In this document: in pieces, positions 9,024 to 16,921 of the stretch | How positions within the stretch are numbered: position 1 is the stretch's first letter | Layout of the letters: every line of letters starts with the position of its first letter | Source: JALHUB01 sp050010555 | Lineage (GTDB): Bacteria > Chloroflexota > Dehalococcoidia > DSTF01 > JALHUB01 | Length of the DNA: 54,425 nt | Direction: 5' to 3' | Assembly (NCBI GenBank): GCA_050010555.1 | Contig: JBEKKV010000011.1 | Coordinates: 1 to 54,425, forward strand | Notes under the pieces: generated by a model | Told to the model about the DNA's origin: nothing | The model's database searches: none | The model's input: only the letters and a program-made list of their open reading frames with translations | Translations under genes and position numbers: made by a program

Positions 9024-9045
9024 GGGGGCGGGTTGCCCCGCCCCC
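9024..9045. terminator. bidirectional hairpin between convergent genes
   Basis: GGGGGCGGG and CCCGCCCCC pair over 9 bp around a TTGC loop. It lies between the ends of the HEPN-like gene (9007) and the minus-strand 38-aa gene (9054). No long T run follows. Confidence 0.55.
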
Positions 9046-9053
9046 TGTTCCGC

Positions 9054-9170
9054 TCAACCCTTAGACTTGTTCGAGCGGACGTGTGCCTTGACCGTCTGCG
9101 TCTTGCCCTTTACCTGCCGCTTGTATGACGGTATCCGGTTGTACTTCCGGCCAGCTTGGTCTTTTGCCAT
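9054..9170 (-). CDS. 38-aa very basic protein
   Basis: Reading leftwards from ATG 9170 the frame gives 38 residues, 13 of them Lys, Arg or His (MAKDQAGRKYNRIPSYKRQ then VKGKTQTVKAHVRSNKSKG). The end pattern VK.K...VKAHVRS resembles small DNA- or RNA-associated peptides with a 'VRAHTRS'-like tail found on mobile elements. A weak AAGGAT site lies nine bases upstream. It ends 9 bases from a 9-bp hairpin shared with the HEPN-like gene. It is in the same AT-richer insert, so the two probably arrived together. No function is claimed. Confidence 0.5.
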   Translation of the reverse strand: MAKDQAGRKYNRIPSYKRQVKGKTQTVKAHVRSNKSKG

Positions 9171-9329
9171 TCGCTTGGCATCCTTTCCGAGTTAGAGACT
9201 CTAAATCAGAATCCCAACCCTAACACTCTGCGGGGAGCCCTCGACCAGGCTGTGCTTGACGCCCTGAGGAGTCACGGATTATCATCCGTGTGCCTAAGTC
9301 CTGTTGGGACGCCAACCCCGCAGGCACAA

Positions 9330-9364
9330 CAAGACTCACCTCGTTGAGGTGAGTCTTGTTTTTC
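9330..9364 (+). terminator. rho-independent terminator
   Basis: A perfect 13-bp stem (CAAGACTCACCTC with GAGGTGAGTCTTG) around a GTT loop, followed by five Ts. It terminates rightward transcription. No recognised gene precedes it on the plus strand within 300 bases, so it may end an unrecognised small RNA in about 9180-9330. Confidence 0.75.
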
Positions 9365-9561
9365 AGCCGAAAGAGTGTTGGTCTGTCGGTGGCTCAAGCG
9401 AGATCACACCTCGCAGCTTTCGGAAGGTCGCTGTTCGTAGTAGCGACCTTCCGGCATCTAGATCGATGGGATTCTAGCACTCGTCTGGCTGGGATGCAAG
9501 TAAGGACTGCAATAATTGGAGAAAGTCGAGGAGGCGGACGTGCTACGGTTGCTTCTGGGCC
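9365..9561. other. gene-free stretch with a 12-bp hairpin at 9421-9453
   Basis: CGGAAGGTCGCT (9421-9432) pairs perfectly with AGCGACCTTCCG (9442-9453) around a 9-nt loop. No T tract follows on either strand. It is probably a structural or insulating element rather than a simple terminator. Together with 9171-9330 this gap of about 390 bases holds no convincing gene. Confidence 0.4.
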
Positions 9562-9702
9562 TTATCCTTCGGCACTCGCACGATCTTGCGAACAAGCGCC
9601 GGCGATGAGGGCGCGGGGATGGAGGATCAGCGCGTAGAGCAGGACGAGGACGGCGCCGAGGACGACCGGTGGAGCAGCGCGGAATGCCACGTTCTTTCCC
9701 AT
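9562..9702 (-). CDS. 46-aa single-span membrane peptide, possibly frameshifted
   Basis: ATG at 9702 is preceded by an excellent AGGAGG at four bases' spacing. The protein MGKNVAFRAAPPVVLGAVLV continues as a hydrophobic helix (LLYALIL) and then HPRALIAG. After that point the frame gives ACSQDRASAEG. The +1-shifted frame gives ALVRKIVRVPKDKAQKQP and a stop, a far more natural basic cytoplasmic tail. A one-base indel is therefore likely, real or from sequencing. Lies 59 bases downstream of clpX on the same strand. Function unknown. Confidence 0.55.
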   Translation of the reverse strand: MGKNVAFRAAPPVVLGAVLVLLYALILHPRALIAGACSQDRASAEG

Positions 9703-9761
9703 GCGGCCTCCTGTCGGGCCACTATAGCACCGGGGCGGAGGTGCAATGCCTGGATTGGCGG

Positions 9762-11066
9762 CTAGGCAGATTCTTCTTCGGGTGGTTCTAAGTCTTCGAC
9801 GGTCTGGCCGGACTGGGTGATCATCACCGGCCTCTTGTGGCCAGTTATCGTCTCGCCGCCGACGACGCACTTCTTGATGTCGCCGCGGGACGGGATCTCG
9901 TACATCACGTCGAGCAGGGTGTCTTCGAGAACGGTGCGCAGGCCGCGGGCGCCGGTGCGGTGGCGAATGGCCTGCTCGGCGCAGGCGCCAAGCGCTTCGT
10001 CGGTGAAGACGAGCTCGACGCCATCGAAGGCGAAGAAGCGCTGGAACTGCTTGACCAGGGCATTCTTCGGCTCGGTGAGGATGCGCACGAGCTCCGGCTG
10101 GCCGAGCGAGGTGAGGCTGACGACCATCGGCAGGCGGCCGACAAACTCGGGGATGAGGCCGTAGTGCAGGAGGTCGTCGTGCGTGGTGTGCTTGAGCAGC
10201 TCGTCGGTGAGCTCCTGGCCGGTCTTTGTCTGACGGAAGTCGGTGGTGAAGCCCATGGACTTGCGTGTCTTGCCGATACGCTTGTCGACGACGTGGTCCA
10301 GCCCCTCGAAGGCGCCGCCGCAGATGAACAGGATGTTGGTAGTATTGATCTGGATGAAGTCCTGGTGCGGGTGCTTGCGACCGCCTTGCGGCGGCACGTT
10401 GGCAACCGTGCCCTCGATTATCTTGAGCAACGCCTGCTGCACGCCTTCGCCGGAGACGTCGCGGGTGATCGAGGGGTTGTCGCTCTTGCGGGCGATCTTG
10501 TCGATCTCGTCGATGTAGACGATGCCGCGTTCGGCCCGCTGGATGTCGTAGTCCGACGACTGGATGAGGTGCAGGAGGATGTTCTCGACGTCCTCACCAA
10601 CGTAGCCGGCCTCGGTCAGCGCCGTGGCGTCGGCGATGGTGAATGGGACGTCGAGGATGCGCGCCAGCGTGCGGGCAAGAAGCGTCTTGCCGGTGCCGGT
10701 GGGCCCGACGAGCAGGATGTTCGTCTTCTCCAGCTCGACGCCGTCTACGGCCGTCTGACGGGCGGCGCCGATGCGCTTGTAGTGATTGTAGACGGCAACG
10801 CTGAGGACCTTTTTGGCCTGCTCCTGCCCGATGACCCACTCGCCTAGCTGCTCGTAGATGAACTTGGGCGGCGGTACGCGCGTCGCTTTTGCTTTCGCCT
10901 TTACGGGACCGGCGACTTCTTCGTCGATGATCTCGCGGCAGAGCTCGACGCATTCGTCACAAATGTAGACGGCGCCGGGCCCGGCTATGAGGCGCTTTAC
11001 TTGATCCTGGTTCTTTCCACAGAAGGAGCAGTGATACTGTACTCTGCTGCTCCGGCCAGTCGGCAT
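9762..11066 (-). CDS. clpX: ATP-dependent Clp protease ATPase subunit
   Basis: 434 aa AAA+ unfoldase that recognises and threads substrates into ClpP. The N-terminal zinc-binding domain has C13, C16, C36 and C39. Walker A is GPTGTGKT at 121-128 and Walker B is IVYIDEIDKIA. The sensor and pore segments follow (GGAFEGL, the R-rich IGF-bearing region, and HRTGARGLR). Full length for the family, ending in a Pro/Glu-rich tail. Third gene of tig-clpP-clpX, starting 49 bases after clpP, a conserved quality-control operon linking folding of new chains with degradation. Confidence 0.97.
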   Translation of the reverse strand: MPTGRSSRVQYHCSFCGKNQDQVKRLIAGPGAVYICDECVELCREIIDEEVAGPVKAKAKATRVPPPKFIYEQLGEWVIGQEQAKKVLSVAVYNHYKRIGAARQTAVDGVELEKTNILLVGPTGTGKTLLARTLARILDVPFTIADATALTEAGYVGEDVENILLHLIQSSDYDIQRAERGIVYIDEIDKIARKSDNPSITRDVSGEGVQQALLKIIEGTVANVPPQGGRKHPHQDFIQINTTNILFICGGAFEGLDHVVDKRIGKTRKSMGFTTDFRQTKTGQELTDELLKHTTHDDLLHYGLIPEFVGRLPMVVSLTSLGQPELVRILTEPKNALVKQFQRFFAFDGVELVFTDEALGACAEQAIRHRTGARGLRTVLEDTLLDVMYEIPSRGDIKKCVVGGETITGHKRPVMITQSGQTVEDLEPPEEESA

Positions 11067-11115
11067 TTTAGACCTCGTATTCGCGACCTATGGGGCCGCA
11101 TCCAATCATTCAAAC

Positions 11116-11712
11116 CTAAAGCGGGGGCTTCTCCAGAATCTCGTCTACTATGCCATATTCCTTCGCCTGCTGCGAATCCATGAAAAAGTCGCGGTCGGAG
11201 TCGCGGGCGATCCGCTCGACGGACTGTCCCGTGTGCCTCGACAGGATGTCGCGGATGATCTGCTGCTCGCGCAGGATCTCCTTGGCGTGAATCTCAATGT
11301 CGGCAGCCTGACCGCGCACGCCGCCGGCCGCCTGGTGCATGTGAATGGTGGAGTTCGGCAGGGCATAGCGCTTCCCTGGCGCGCCGGCCGCCAGGAGTAT
11401 AGTGGCGAAGCTGGCCGACATGCCGACGCAGATGGTCGATACGTCCGGCCGAACGAGCTGGATCGTGTCGTAGATGGCGAGTCCGGCAGGCACGACGCCT
11501 CCCGGCGAATGGATGTACATGCTGACGTCGCGGTCCGGGTCTTCGCGCTCCAAGTAGAGGAGCTGGGCGATCATCAGGTTCGCAATCTGGTCGTCGATGG
11601 GCGTGCCGAGGAAGATGATCCGCTCCTTGAGAAGGAGGGAGTAGATGTCGAAGGCACGTTCGCCGCGAGCGCCACTCTCGATCACCATGGGTATCAGACT
11701 GTCGATTCTCAT
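11116..11712 (-). CDS. clpP: ATP-dependent Clp protease proteolytic subunit
   Basis: 198 aa serine peptidase forming the two-ring degradation chamber used by ClpX. The catalytic triad is visible: S101 in GMSASFATILLAAG, H126 in STIHMHQ and D171 in ARDSDRDFF. The head-domain sequence SPGG (69-72) forms the oxyanion region. The N-terminus MRIDSLIPMVIE is typical, without a long propeptide. It is 79 bases downstream of tig and 49 bases upstream of clpX on the same strand, so cotranscription is likely. No second clpP is present in the window. Confidence 0.97.
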   Translation of the reverse strand: MRIDSLIPMVIESGARGERAFDIYSLLLKERIIFLGTPIDDQIANLMIAQLLYLEREDPDRDVSMYIHSPGGVVPAGLAIYDTIQLVRPDVSTICVGMSASFATILLAAGAPGKRYALPNSTIHMHQAAGGVRGQAADIEIHAKEILREQQIIRDILSRHTGQSVERIARDSDRDFFMDSQQAKEYGIVDEILEKPPL

Positions 11713-11791
11713 GCTTCTGCTCCTAGGGGCCCTGGGTGCGAGGCGGCTTTCCTAACTTCAAACGTTGGGAGTGCAGCCGTCATTACAGGGC

Positions 11792-13120
11792 TCATTCGCT
11801 AACCGTTTCTTCGGCCTGGGCGGTCTCATCCGCCGTTTCCGGCGATTTCTCGCTGGAGACGAGCTCGACGAGTCTGTCCCAGGTCTTGCGCGTGAGAAGG
11901 GACCGTCGAATCGCAGCGCGGCCGTCGGGGGTCCCGAACATTCGTCGGAACTGGTCGGCCTGCGGGCCCGCAGCAGAGATCACTCGCTCTGCCTCCTCGG
12001 TGACTTCTTTTTCATCGACGTCTATATTTTCGACTTCGGCCACCTCAGACAACAGTAGTGAATGTCTAACCCTGCGCTCGGCAGTCTCACGCAACTGCCC
12101 GCGCACTTCTTCTTCCGATTTGCCGATTCGCTGGAGGTACTGCTCCATGCCGCTCTCGCCGCGGGGGCCGAGCTGTTCGTGGAGGAGGTGATCTATCTCC
12201 TTCTCGAGGAGGACGGGCGGGTATTCGATTGTCGCCGTGTGGTCAAGATTGAGAAGTATTTGCTCCTGGTAGCGCTCCAGCTCCGCCTCTTCTTCGGCTT
12301 TGTGCAGGTCGTCAGCGAGGCGCTGGCGCAGGGCGGCGACGCTATCGAATCCCTCGCCCACCTGGCGAGCGAAGGCGTCGTCGAGCTCAGGGAGCTGCTC
12401 TTCCTTCACTCCATGGACGACGACGCGACAGTGACACTGTTTGCCGGCGAGATCGCCCTCCGGGAAATCGCCCGGAAGCGGCACCTCGACTTCCTTCTCG
12501 GCGCCCTTGCTAAGCCCGATGATTTGCTCGGCGAGTCCCGGCAGGAAGACCGGCCGGTCTTCGCGAAGGTGAACCTCGATGTCGGAGCGGTCGAACAGGG
12601 TGCGGCCATCGACAGTCCCCTTCACGTCCGCCGTGACGACGTCGCCCCAAGCGATGGGTCGCGTAACGGGCTGGAGGTTGGCGTAGCGATGGCGAAGCTG
12701 CTCCAGCGCCTCGTCGACGCGCTCTTCGGGCACGACGACGGAGTCGCGGGGGAGCCACATGCGCCGGTAGTCGCCGAGCTCGACGGTGGGGCGAATGGGG
12801 ACGGTCGCTTTCATTACGAGCGGATCCGTGCTCACCATTTCGACCTGGGGGAGCTCGATGGCGTCGATGTCTTCCTGCTCGATGGCTTCGCGGTAGACTT
12901 CAGGGATCAGACGGTCGAGCGCCTCCTGGAGGAGCGTGTCGTGACCGACCTGCCGTTCGAGCATCTGACGCGGGGCTTTGCCGCGCCGGAAGCCGGGCAC
13001 GTTGGTGCGCTGGACCATGCGTCGATAAGCCGCGTCGAGCGACTTTTCCAGTCGCTCCGGCTCAACTTCAATCTCCAGCACAACTTGGCTCTGGGGAATG
13101 CGCTCCGTGGAAACTTTCAC
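11792..13120 (-). CDS. tig: trigger factor, ribosome-bound chaperone
   Basis: 442 aa. Binds ribosomal protein L23 and shelters nascent chains. The ribosome-docking signature (NVPGFRRGKAPRQMLE, the GFRxGKxP loop) lies near residues 39-54. It is followed by the FKBP-like prolyl isomerase region (VTADVKGTVDGR, LPGLAEQIIGLSKG) and the helical arms. The C-terminus is acidic. GTG start at 13120 with GAGG seven bases upstream. The -10 box at 13139-13144 places the transcript start about a dozen bases before the GTG. Heads the tig-clpP-clpX operon. Confidence 0.95.
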   Translation of the reverse strand: MKVSTERIPQSQVVLEIEVEPERLEKSLDAAYRRMVQRTNVPGFRRGKAPRQMLERQVGHDTLLQEALDRLIPEVYREAIEQEDIDAIELPQVEMVSTDPLVMKATVPIRPTVELGDYRRMWLPRDSVVVPEERVDEALEQLRHRYANLQPVTRPIAWGDVVTADVKGTVDGRTLFDRSDIEVHLREDRPVFLPGLAEQIIGLSKGAEKEVEVPLPGDFPEGDLAGKQCHCRVVVHGVKEEQLPELDDAFARQVGEGFDSVAALRQRLADDLHKAEEEAELERYQEQILLNLDHTATIEYPPVLLEKEIDHLLHEQLGPRGESGMEQYLQRIGKSEEEVRGQLRETAERRVRHSLLLSEVAEVENIDVDEKEVTEEAERVISAAGPQADQFRRMFGTPDGRAAIRRSLLTRKTWDRLVELVSSEKSPETADETAQAEETVSE

Positions 13121-13138
13121 TTAGGACCTCGGAATCCA

Positions 13139-13144
13139 ATTATA
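13139..13144 (-). promoter_or_regulatory. -10 box of tig-clpP-clpX promoter
   Basis: Perfect TATAAT read on the minus strand, 18 bases before the tig GTG. The hexamer 17 bases further upstream is a poor -35 match (TTCCCT), so an activator or alternative sigma factor may be involved. Confidence 0.5.
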
Positions 13145-13264
13145 GCATGCGGCGATGGGGTAGGGAAGCTAGTGGCGCCATTCGCGCGATTGGCGACCGG
13201 CTGCGAGGAGGATGCCGGATCGTGGGAAGGGGTACGGAGCCTGGAACGGGCCGGGGTGGGATAG

Positions 13265-14233
13265 TTAACGAGCGTGAGGCGTCAGAATGTCGGTGAGGGA
13301 GTCGCCGAGGAGGTTGAAGGCGAAGATGAGGGCGGCGACGACCACGCCGGGCACGAGCAGGAGGCTTGCGTGGGCGCCGAGACTCCGAATGGCGCCGCCT
13401 TCGGAGAGCATGGCGCCGAAGCTGGGCGTCGGCGGGTGAACGCCAACACCAAACCAGGTCAGCGCTATCTCCGTACCGGCGATGGCGCCGAGCGAGGCGG
13501 AGAGACTGACGATTACGATGTTGGCGACGTTGGGCAAGAGATGTCGAAAGATGATCCGCCAGGTCGAAGCGCCCATCGCGCGGGCAGCGGTGACGTACTC
13601 GCTTTCACGCAGCGCCAACACCTGTGAGCGGATAAGGCGCGCCATCCCGACCCAGGCGAAGAGCGACAGGGCGGCGAAGACGACGAAATAGTCACGGAAG
13701 CCGTCTATCTTCAGGCCGGTCTCGATCGCTCCCAGCCAGCCCCAGCCACGAACGCGCTCACCCAGCGTGGCATTGATCATGATGAGCATCGGCAGGCCGG
13801 GCAGGGCGAAGAAGACGTCGCCGAGACGCATGATTGCGGTGTCGACGCGTCCGCCGGCGTAGCCCGCCAGCAGGCCCAGCCCCACTCCAAGGACGAGGCC
13901 GCCCGTAACCAACGTGCAGACAGTGACGACGACGGTGGTGCGGGAGGCCCAGATGATGCGGCTGAGCACGTCGCGGCCAAGTTGGTCGGTGCCGAGGGGA
14001 TGCGAAAGCGACGGGCCTTTCGTGACGTAGTCCAGGTTGATTGCGCGGTAGCTGTGCGGCGCCACAATTGGCGCGAAGATGCCGCAGAAATAGAAGACAC
14101 CGATGAACAGGAGACAGGCGACAGCGACTTTCTTGCGCAGGAGGCGTCGCAGGGCGACCGCCAGCGGGCCGCGCGACGGCCGTGCGGCCTCGATGCCGTC
14201 TTCGAGGTAAAGCCTAGAACTGCTGTCGCTCAT
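13265..14233 (-). CDS. oppC: peptide ABC transporter permease, OppC/DppC type
   Basis: 322 aa inner-membrane permease with six predicted helices. An N-terminal cytoplasmic stretch (RLLRKKVAVACLLFIG) leads into the first helix. HPLGTDQLGRDVLSRIIWASR is the classic OppC_N-to-permease junction. The EAA loop appears as EYVTAARAMGASTWRIIFRH. Imports oligopeptides or related solutes together with OppB, the lipoprotein OppA and ATPases. It overlaps oppB by 20 bases. No oppD/oppF ATPase gene follows in this window, so ATPases must come from elsewhere. Substrate cannot be told from sequence. Confidence 0.92.
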   Translation of the reverse strand: MSDSSSRLYLEDGIEAARPSRGPLAVALRRLLRKKVAVACLLFIGVFYFCGIFAPIVAPHSYRAINLDYVTKGPSLSHPLGTDQLGRDVLSRIIWASRTTVVVTVCTLVTGGLVLGVGLGLLAGYAGGRVDTAIMRLGDVFFALPGLPMLIMINATLGERVRGWGWLGAIETGLKIDGFRDYFVVFAALSLFAWVGMARLIRSQVLALRESEYVTAARAMGASTWRIIFRHLLPNVANIVIVSLSASLGAIAGTEIALTWFGVGVHPPTPSFGAMLSEGGAIRSLGAHASLLLVPGVVVAALIFAFNLLGDSLTDILTPHAR

Positions 14234-15164
14234 AGCGCACCCGCGGGTCGATCAGCGTGTAGGCGATGTCGATGACGATGTTGGCAACGATGAAGGCGAC
14301 CGCCAGAATGACCGTAAGCGCCAGAATCACGTTGTAGTCGCGGCTCTGGACAGATTGGAAAGCGAACTGGCCTATCCCCGGCACGCCCAGGAGCGTCTCG
14401 GCGAAGAAGGCGCCTTCCACCAGCGTCGCCAGGGAGATGCCGATCACGGTGATGAGCGGCAGCAGCGAGTTGCGCACGACGTGCCGAGTGATGACCCTGA
14501 ACTCGCTCAGTCCCTTGGCGCGAGCGGTGGTAACGTAGTCCTCCCTCAGCACGGACAGGGTCGTCGCGCGGGTGAGGCGGGCCACGCCGGCGATTCCCGG
14601 CAGGGAGAGCGCCATCGCCGGCATGACGATGCGTTTATCGAAGATGCCGCCCCAGCCGGAGGCGGGCAACCAGTGCAGCTTGAGCGTAAAGACGAGCATC
14701 ATGACGGGCACAGCTACTACCACGGGAATGGACTGGAAGAACAAAAAGACGCTAATCGAGAAGGGGTCGGTCCATTTGCCCTGGCGGAGGGCGGCGAACA
14801 CTCCGACCGGCACGCCGACGGCGAAGACGACGAGCAACGCAACGAGCCCCAACTGCGCCGAGCGCCAGACCCTAGGGAAGATGACCTCGGAGACGTCCTG
14901 GTTGCGGTAGATGAAGCTTTCGCCCAGGTTGCCATGCGCCAGGTTCTTCAGGTAGATGGCGTACTGCTCGAAGAACGGCTTATCGAGCCCTTCTGTGTGG
15001 CGGACGCGGGCCCAAGCCTGGGGATCGCTGAACTGCCCCTGCCAAACGCGGACGGGGTCGCCCGGGCCAAACCGCACGACGGTGAAGCAGATGAACGTGA
15101 CGGCTAATATGATGACAGGCGTCCAGAGAAGTCGCCGGACTATGTAGGGAAGAAGCCCTTGCAT
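14214..15164 (-). CDS. oppB: peptide ABC transporter permease, OppB/DppB type
   Basis: 316 aa with six hydrophobic helices. The N-terminal MQGLLPYIVRRLLWTPVIIL followed by FGPGDPV is the OppB family signature. The EAA cytoplasmic loop reads DYVTTARAKGLSEFRVITRHVVRN, which docks on the ATPase. Pairs with OppC to form the membrane channel. It lies 27 bases after oppA and overlaps oppC by 20 bases, so the three genes form one transcript in the order binding protein, OppB, OppC. Confidence 0.92.
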   Translation of the reverse strand: MQGLLPYIVRRLLWTPVIILAVTFICFTVVRFGPGDPVRVWQGQFSDPQAWARVRHTEGLDKPFFEQYAIYLKNLAHGNLGESFIYRNQDVSEVIFPRVWRSAQLGLVALLVVFAVGVPVGVFAALRQGKWTDPFSISVFLFFQSIPVVVAVPVMMLVFTLKLHWLPASGWGGIFDKRIVMPAMALSLPGIAGVARLTRATTLSVLREDYVTTARAKGLSEFRVITRHVVRNSLLPLITVIGISLATLVEGAFFAETLLGVPGIGQFAFQSVQSRDYNVILALTVILAVAFIVANIVIDIAYTLIDPRVRYERQQF

Positions 15165-15191
15165 CGTCTACCACCCCCGCCGTCGTCGCGC

Positions 15192-16826
15192 CTAAGTCTC
15201 GATTGTTACGTATCGCAGGTATGGCATGACGATCGGCGGCAGGAAGAAGTTCTTCACGTAGGGCTTCACGACAACGTTATCGCGCGCGTTGTAGAGCGGG
15301 ATCACGGGCGTGTCGCCTACGATTATCTGCTCGGCCTGCTGGTAGAGGGCCAGACGCTTGCTCGCGTCCGGCTCTGTGCGCGCCTGCACGAGCAGCTTGT
15401 CGACGTCCGGGTTGTTGTAGTGAGAGCTGTTCTGGTGGCTCTGGCTGTAGAAGAGGATGTCGAGGACGTCCTGAGGGTCCGGATAGTCCATCACCCAGCC
15501 GGCAGTGAACATCTGGTACTGGCCCTTGTCGAGGTCCTGCCAGAAGGTGGCCTGCTCGGTCTGCTGGATCTGGACGTCAACGCCGAGGTTCTCTTTCCAC
15601 ATCTCGACCATCGCCTGAATGTCGTCGCCCGCGGTGGCGCCGGCGCCGACTTCGGTGATCGTTATCTGGGGTAGACCCGACGCCCCGCCGTAACTCGACT
15701 CGGCCAGCAATTGCTTCGCTTTGTCCGGATCGTACGGCTGCGCGGTGACGGTGGAGGTGTAGCCAGGCACGCCCGGAGGCATAATGCCGGTGGCGACCGA
15801 CATCATGTCCTTGAGGACGACATCGACGATCTTCTGGCGGTCGATGGAGAGAGCAAAAGCCTGTCGCACCTTCGCGTCGTCGAAGGGCGCCTTTTGCGTG
15901 TTGAAACCGATGTACCAGGTCGACAGCTCATCGCCTTGCAGGTACTCGCTGTGGAGGGAGTCGTTTGGATCGCGCACGCGGTCGATGTCGTCGGCGCTGA
16001 TGCCGGCCACGTCAACCTCGTCATCCTGGTACATCGTGAGCTGCGAGCCGGCGGAGAGGAGGAACTGGACTGACTTCAACGCGGGCGCGCCGAGGTGATA
16101 CGTTGGGTTAGCCTCCAGGGTCAGGCTTTCGCCGAGGTTCCACTCCTTCACCTCGAATGGGCCGGTGCCGTGCGGATTCTTCGTCCAGTTCTTGGGGTCG
16201 GCTTCCACCTGGGTGCGGTCGACGACGAAGGCGGTGGGGCAGGCCATCTTGTCGATGAAGTAGGGCTTGGCGGCGTCGATGGTTATGCGCAGCGTGAAGT
16301 CGTCGACGACCTCGATGCCGCTGATGGACTTCGCGTTGCCGTTGATCATGTCCGTGGCGCCGACGATGTCGCCCAGGTAGGCTTCGGCGACGGTAGAAGC
16401 GGTTGCCGGGTCGGCGGCGCGCTCAATCGAATACTTGAAGTCGGCCGCGGTCACCTGGCGGTTGGTCTGCTGGAAGACGACATCGTTCCGAAGATGGAAG
16501 GTGTAGACCGTGCCGTCGGGGCTGATGTCCCAGCTACTGGCGATGTCAGGTTGGACCTTGAGGTCTTTGTCCAGCGTTACGAGGCCGCCGAAGATCTCGA
16601 CGATGTAGCTGGCGGACGTGGCGTCGGTGGCGATGGCGGGGTCGAGCGTGAGCGGATCGCTGCCAATGAGTCGGAGCGTTGACCCGGAAGGCGCTGAACC
16701 GCCGCCCGGGCTGCTGGTGCCGTTGTCAGCGCTCTGGCTGCTATTCCCGCCGCCTCCGCCGCAACCGGTGGTGACGACGAGGACGACTCCTGACAGTAAC
16801 GCCGCAACAGCAAGCAGCCTCTTCAT
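15192..16826 (-). CDS. oppA: peptide ABC transporter substrate-binding lipoprotein
   Basis: 544 aa extracellular solute-binding protein of family 5. A lipoprotein signal ends in VVTTGC (lipidated C22), then a Gly/Ser-rich linker of about 25 residues before the domain. The family opening is TLRLIGSDPLTLDPAIATDATSA, the conserved ligand-site segment is KPYFIDKMACP, and the region HGTGPFEVKEW follows. Tethered to the outer face, it delivers peptides or similar ligands to OppBC. ATG at 16826 with GGAG upstream; first gene of oppABC. A second, orphan family-5 binding protein lies at 47715. Confidence 0.93.
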   Translation of the reverse strand: MKRLLAVAALLSGVVLVVTTGCGGGGGNSSQSADNGTSSPGGGSAPSGSTLRLIGSDPLTLDPAIATDATSASYIVEIFGGLVTLDKDLKVQPDIASSWDISPDGTVYTFHLRNDVVFQQTNRQVTAADFKYSIERAADPATASTVAEAYLGDIVGATDMINGNAKSISGIEVVDDFTLRITIDAAKPYFIDKMACPTAFVVDRTQVEADPKNWTKNPHGTGPFEVKEWNLGESLTLEANPTYHLGAPALKSVQFLLSAGSQLTMYQDDEVDVAGISADDIDRVRDPNDSLHSEYLQGDELSTWYIGFNTQKAPFDDAKVRQAFALSIDRQKIVDVVLKDMMSVATGIMPPGVPGYTSTVTAQPYDPDKAKQLLAESSYGGASGLPQITITEVGAGATAGDDIQAMVEMWKENLGVDVQIQQTEQATFWQDLDKGQYQMFTAGWVMDYPDPQDVLDILFYSQSHQNSSHYNNPDVDKLLVQARTEPDASKRLALYQQAEQIIVGDTPVIPLYNARDNVVVKPYVKNFFLPPIVMPYLRYVTIET

Positions 16827-16921
16827 GGCTTTCGCTCCTTACGACCGATCTCCGGTCATCGAACCCTTCGCTACCGTGACTGGGAAGTCTCGGCTACGTT
16901 ATTCTTGGATGTCTCTTTTCT

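Noticed and set aside
9180..9330. A tRNA or tmRNA ending at the 9330 terminator
   Set aside because: No acceptor/T-arm pairing or TTCRA loop could be assembled; left as a possible unknown RNA only.
9837..10847. 336-codon plus-strand frame opposite clpX
   Set aside because: Low-complexity acidic/Ala-rich translation typical of antisense to a GC-rich gene; clpX on the minus strand is complete.
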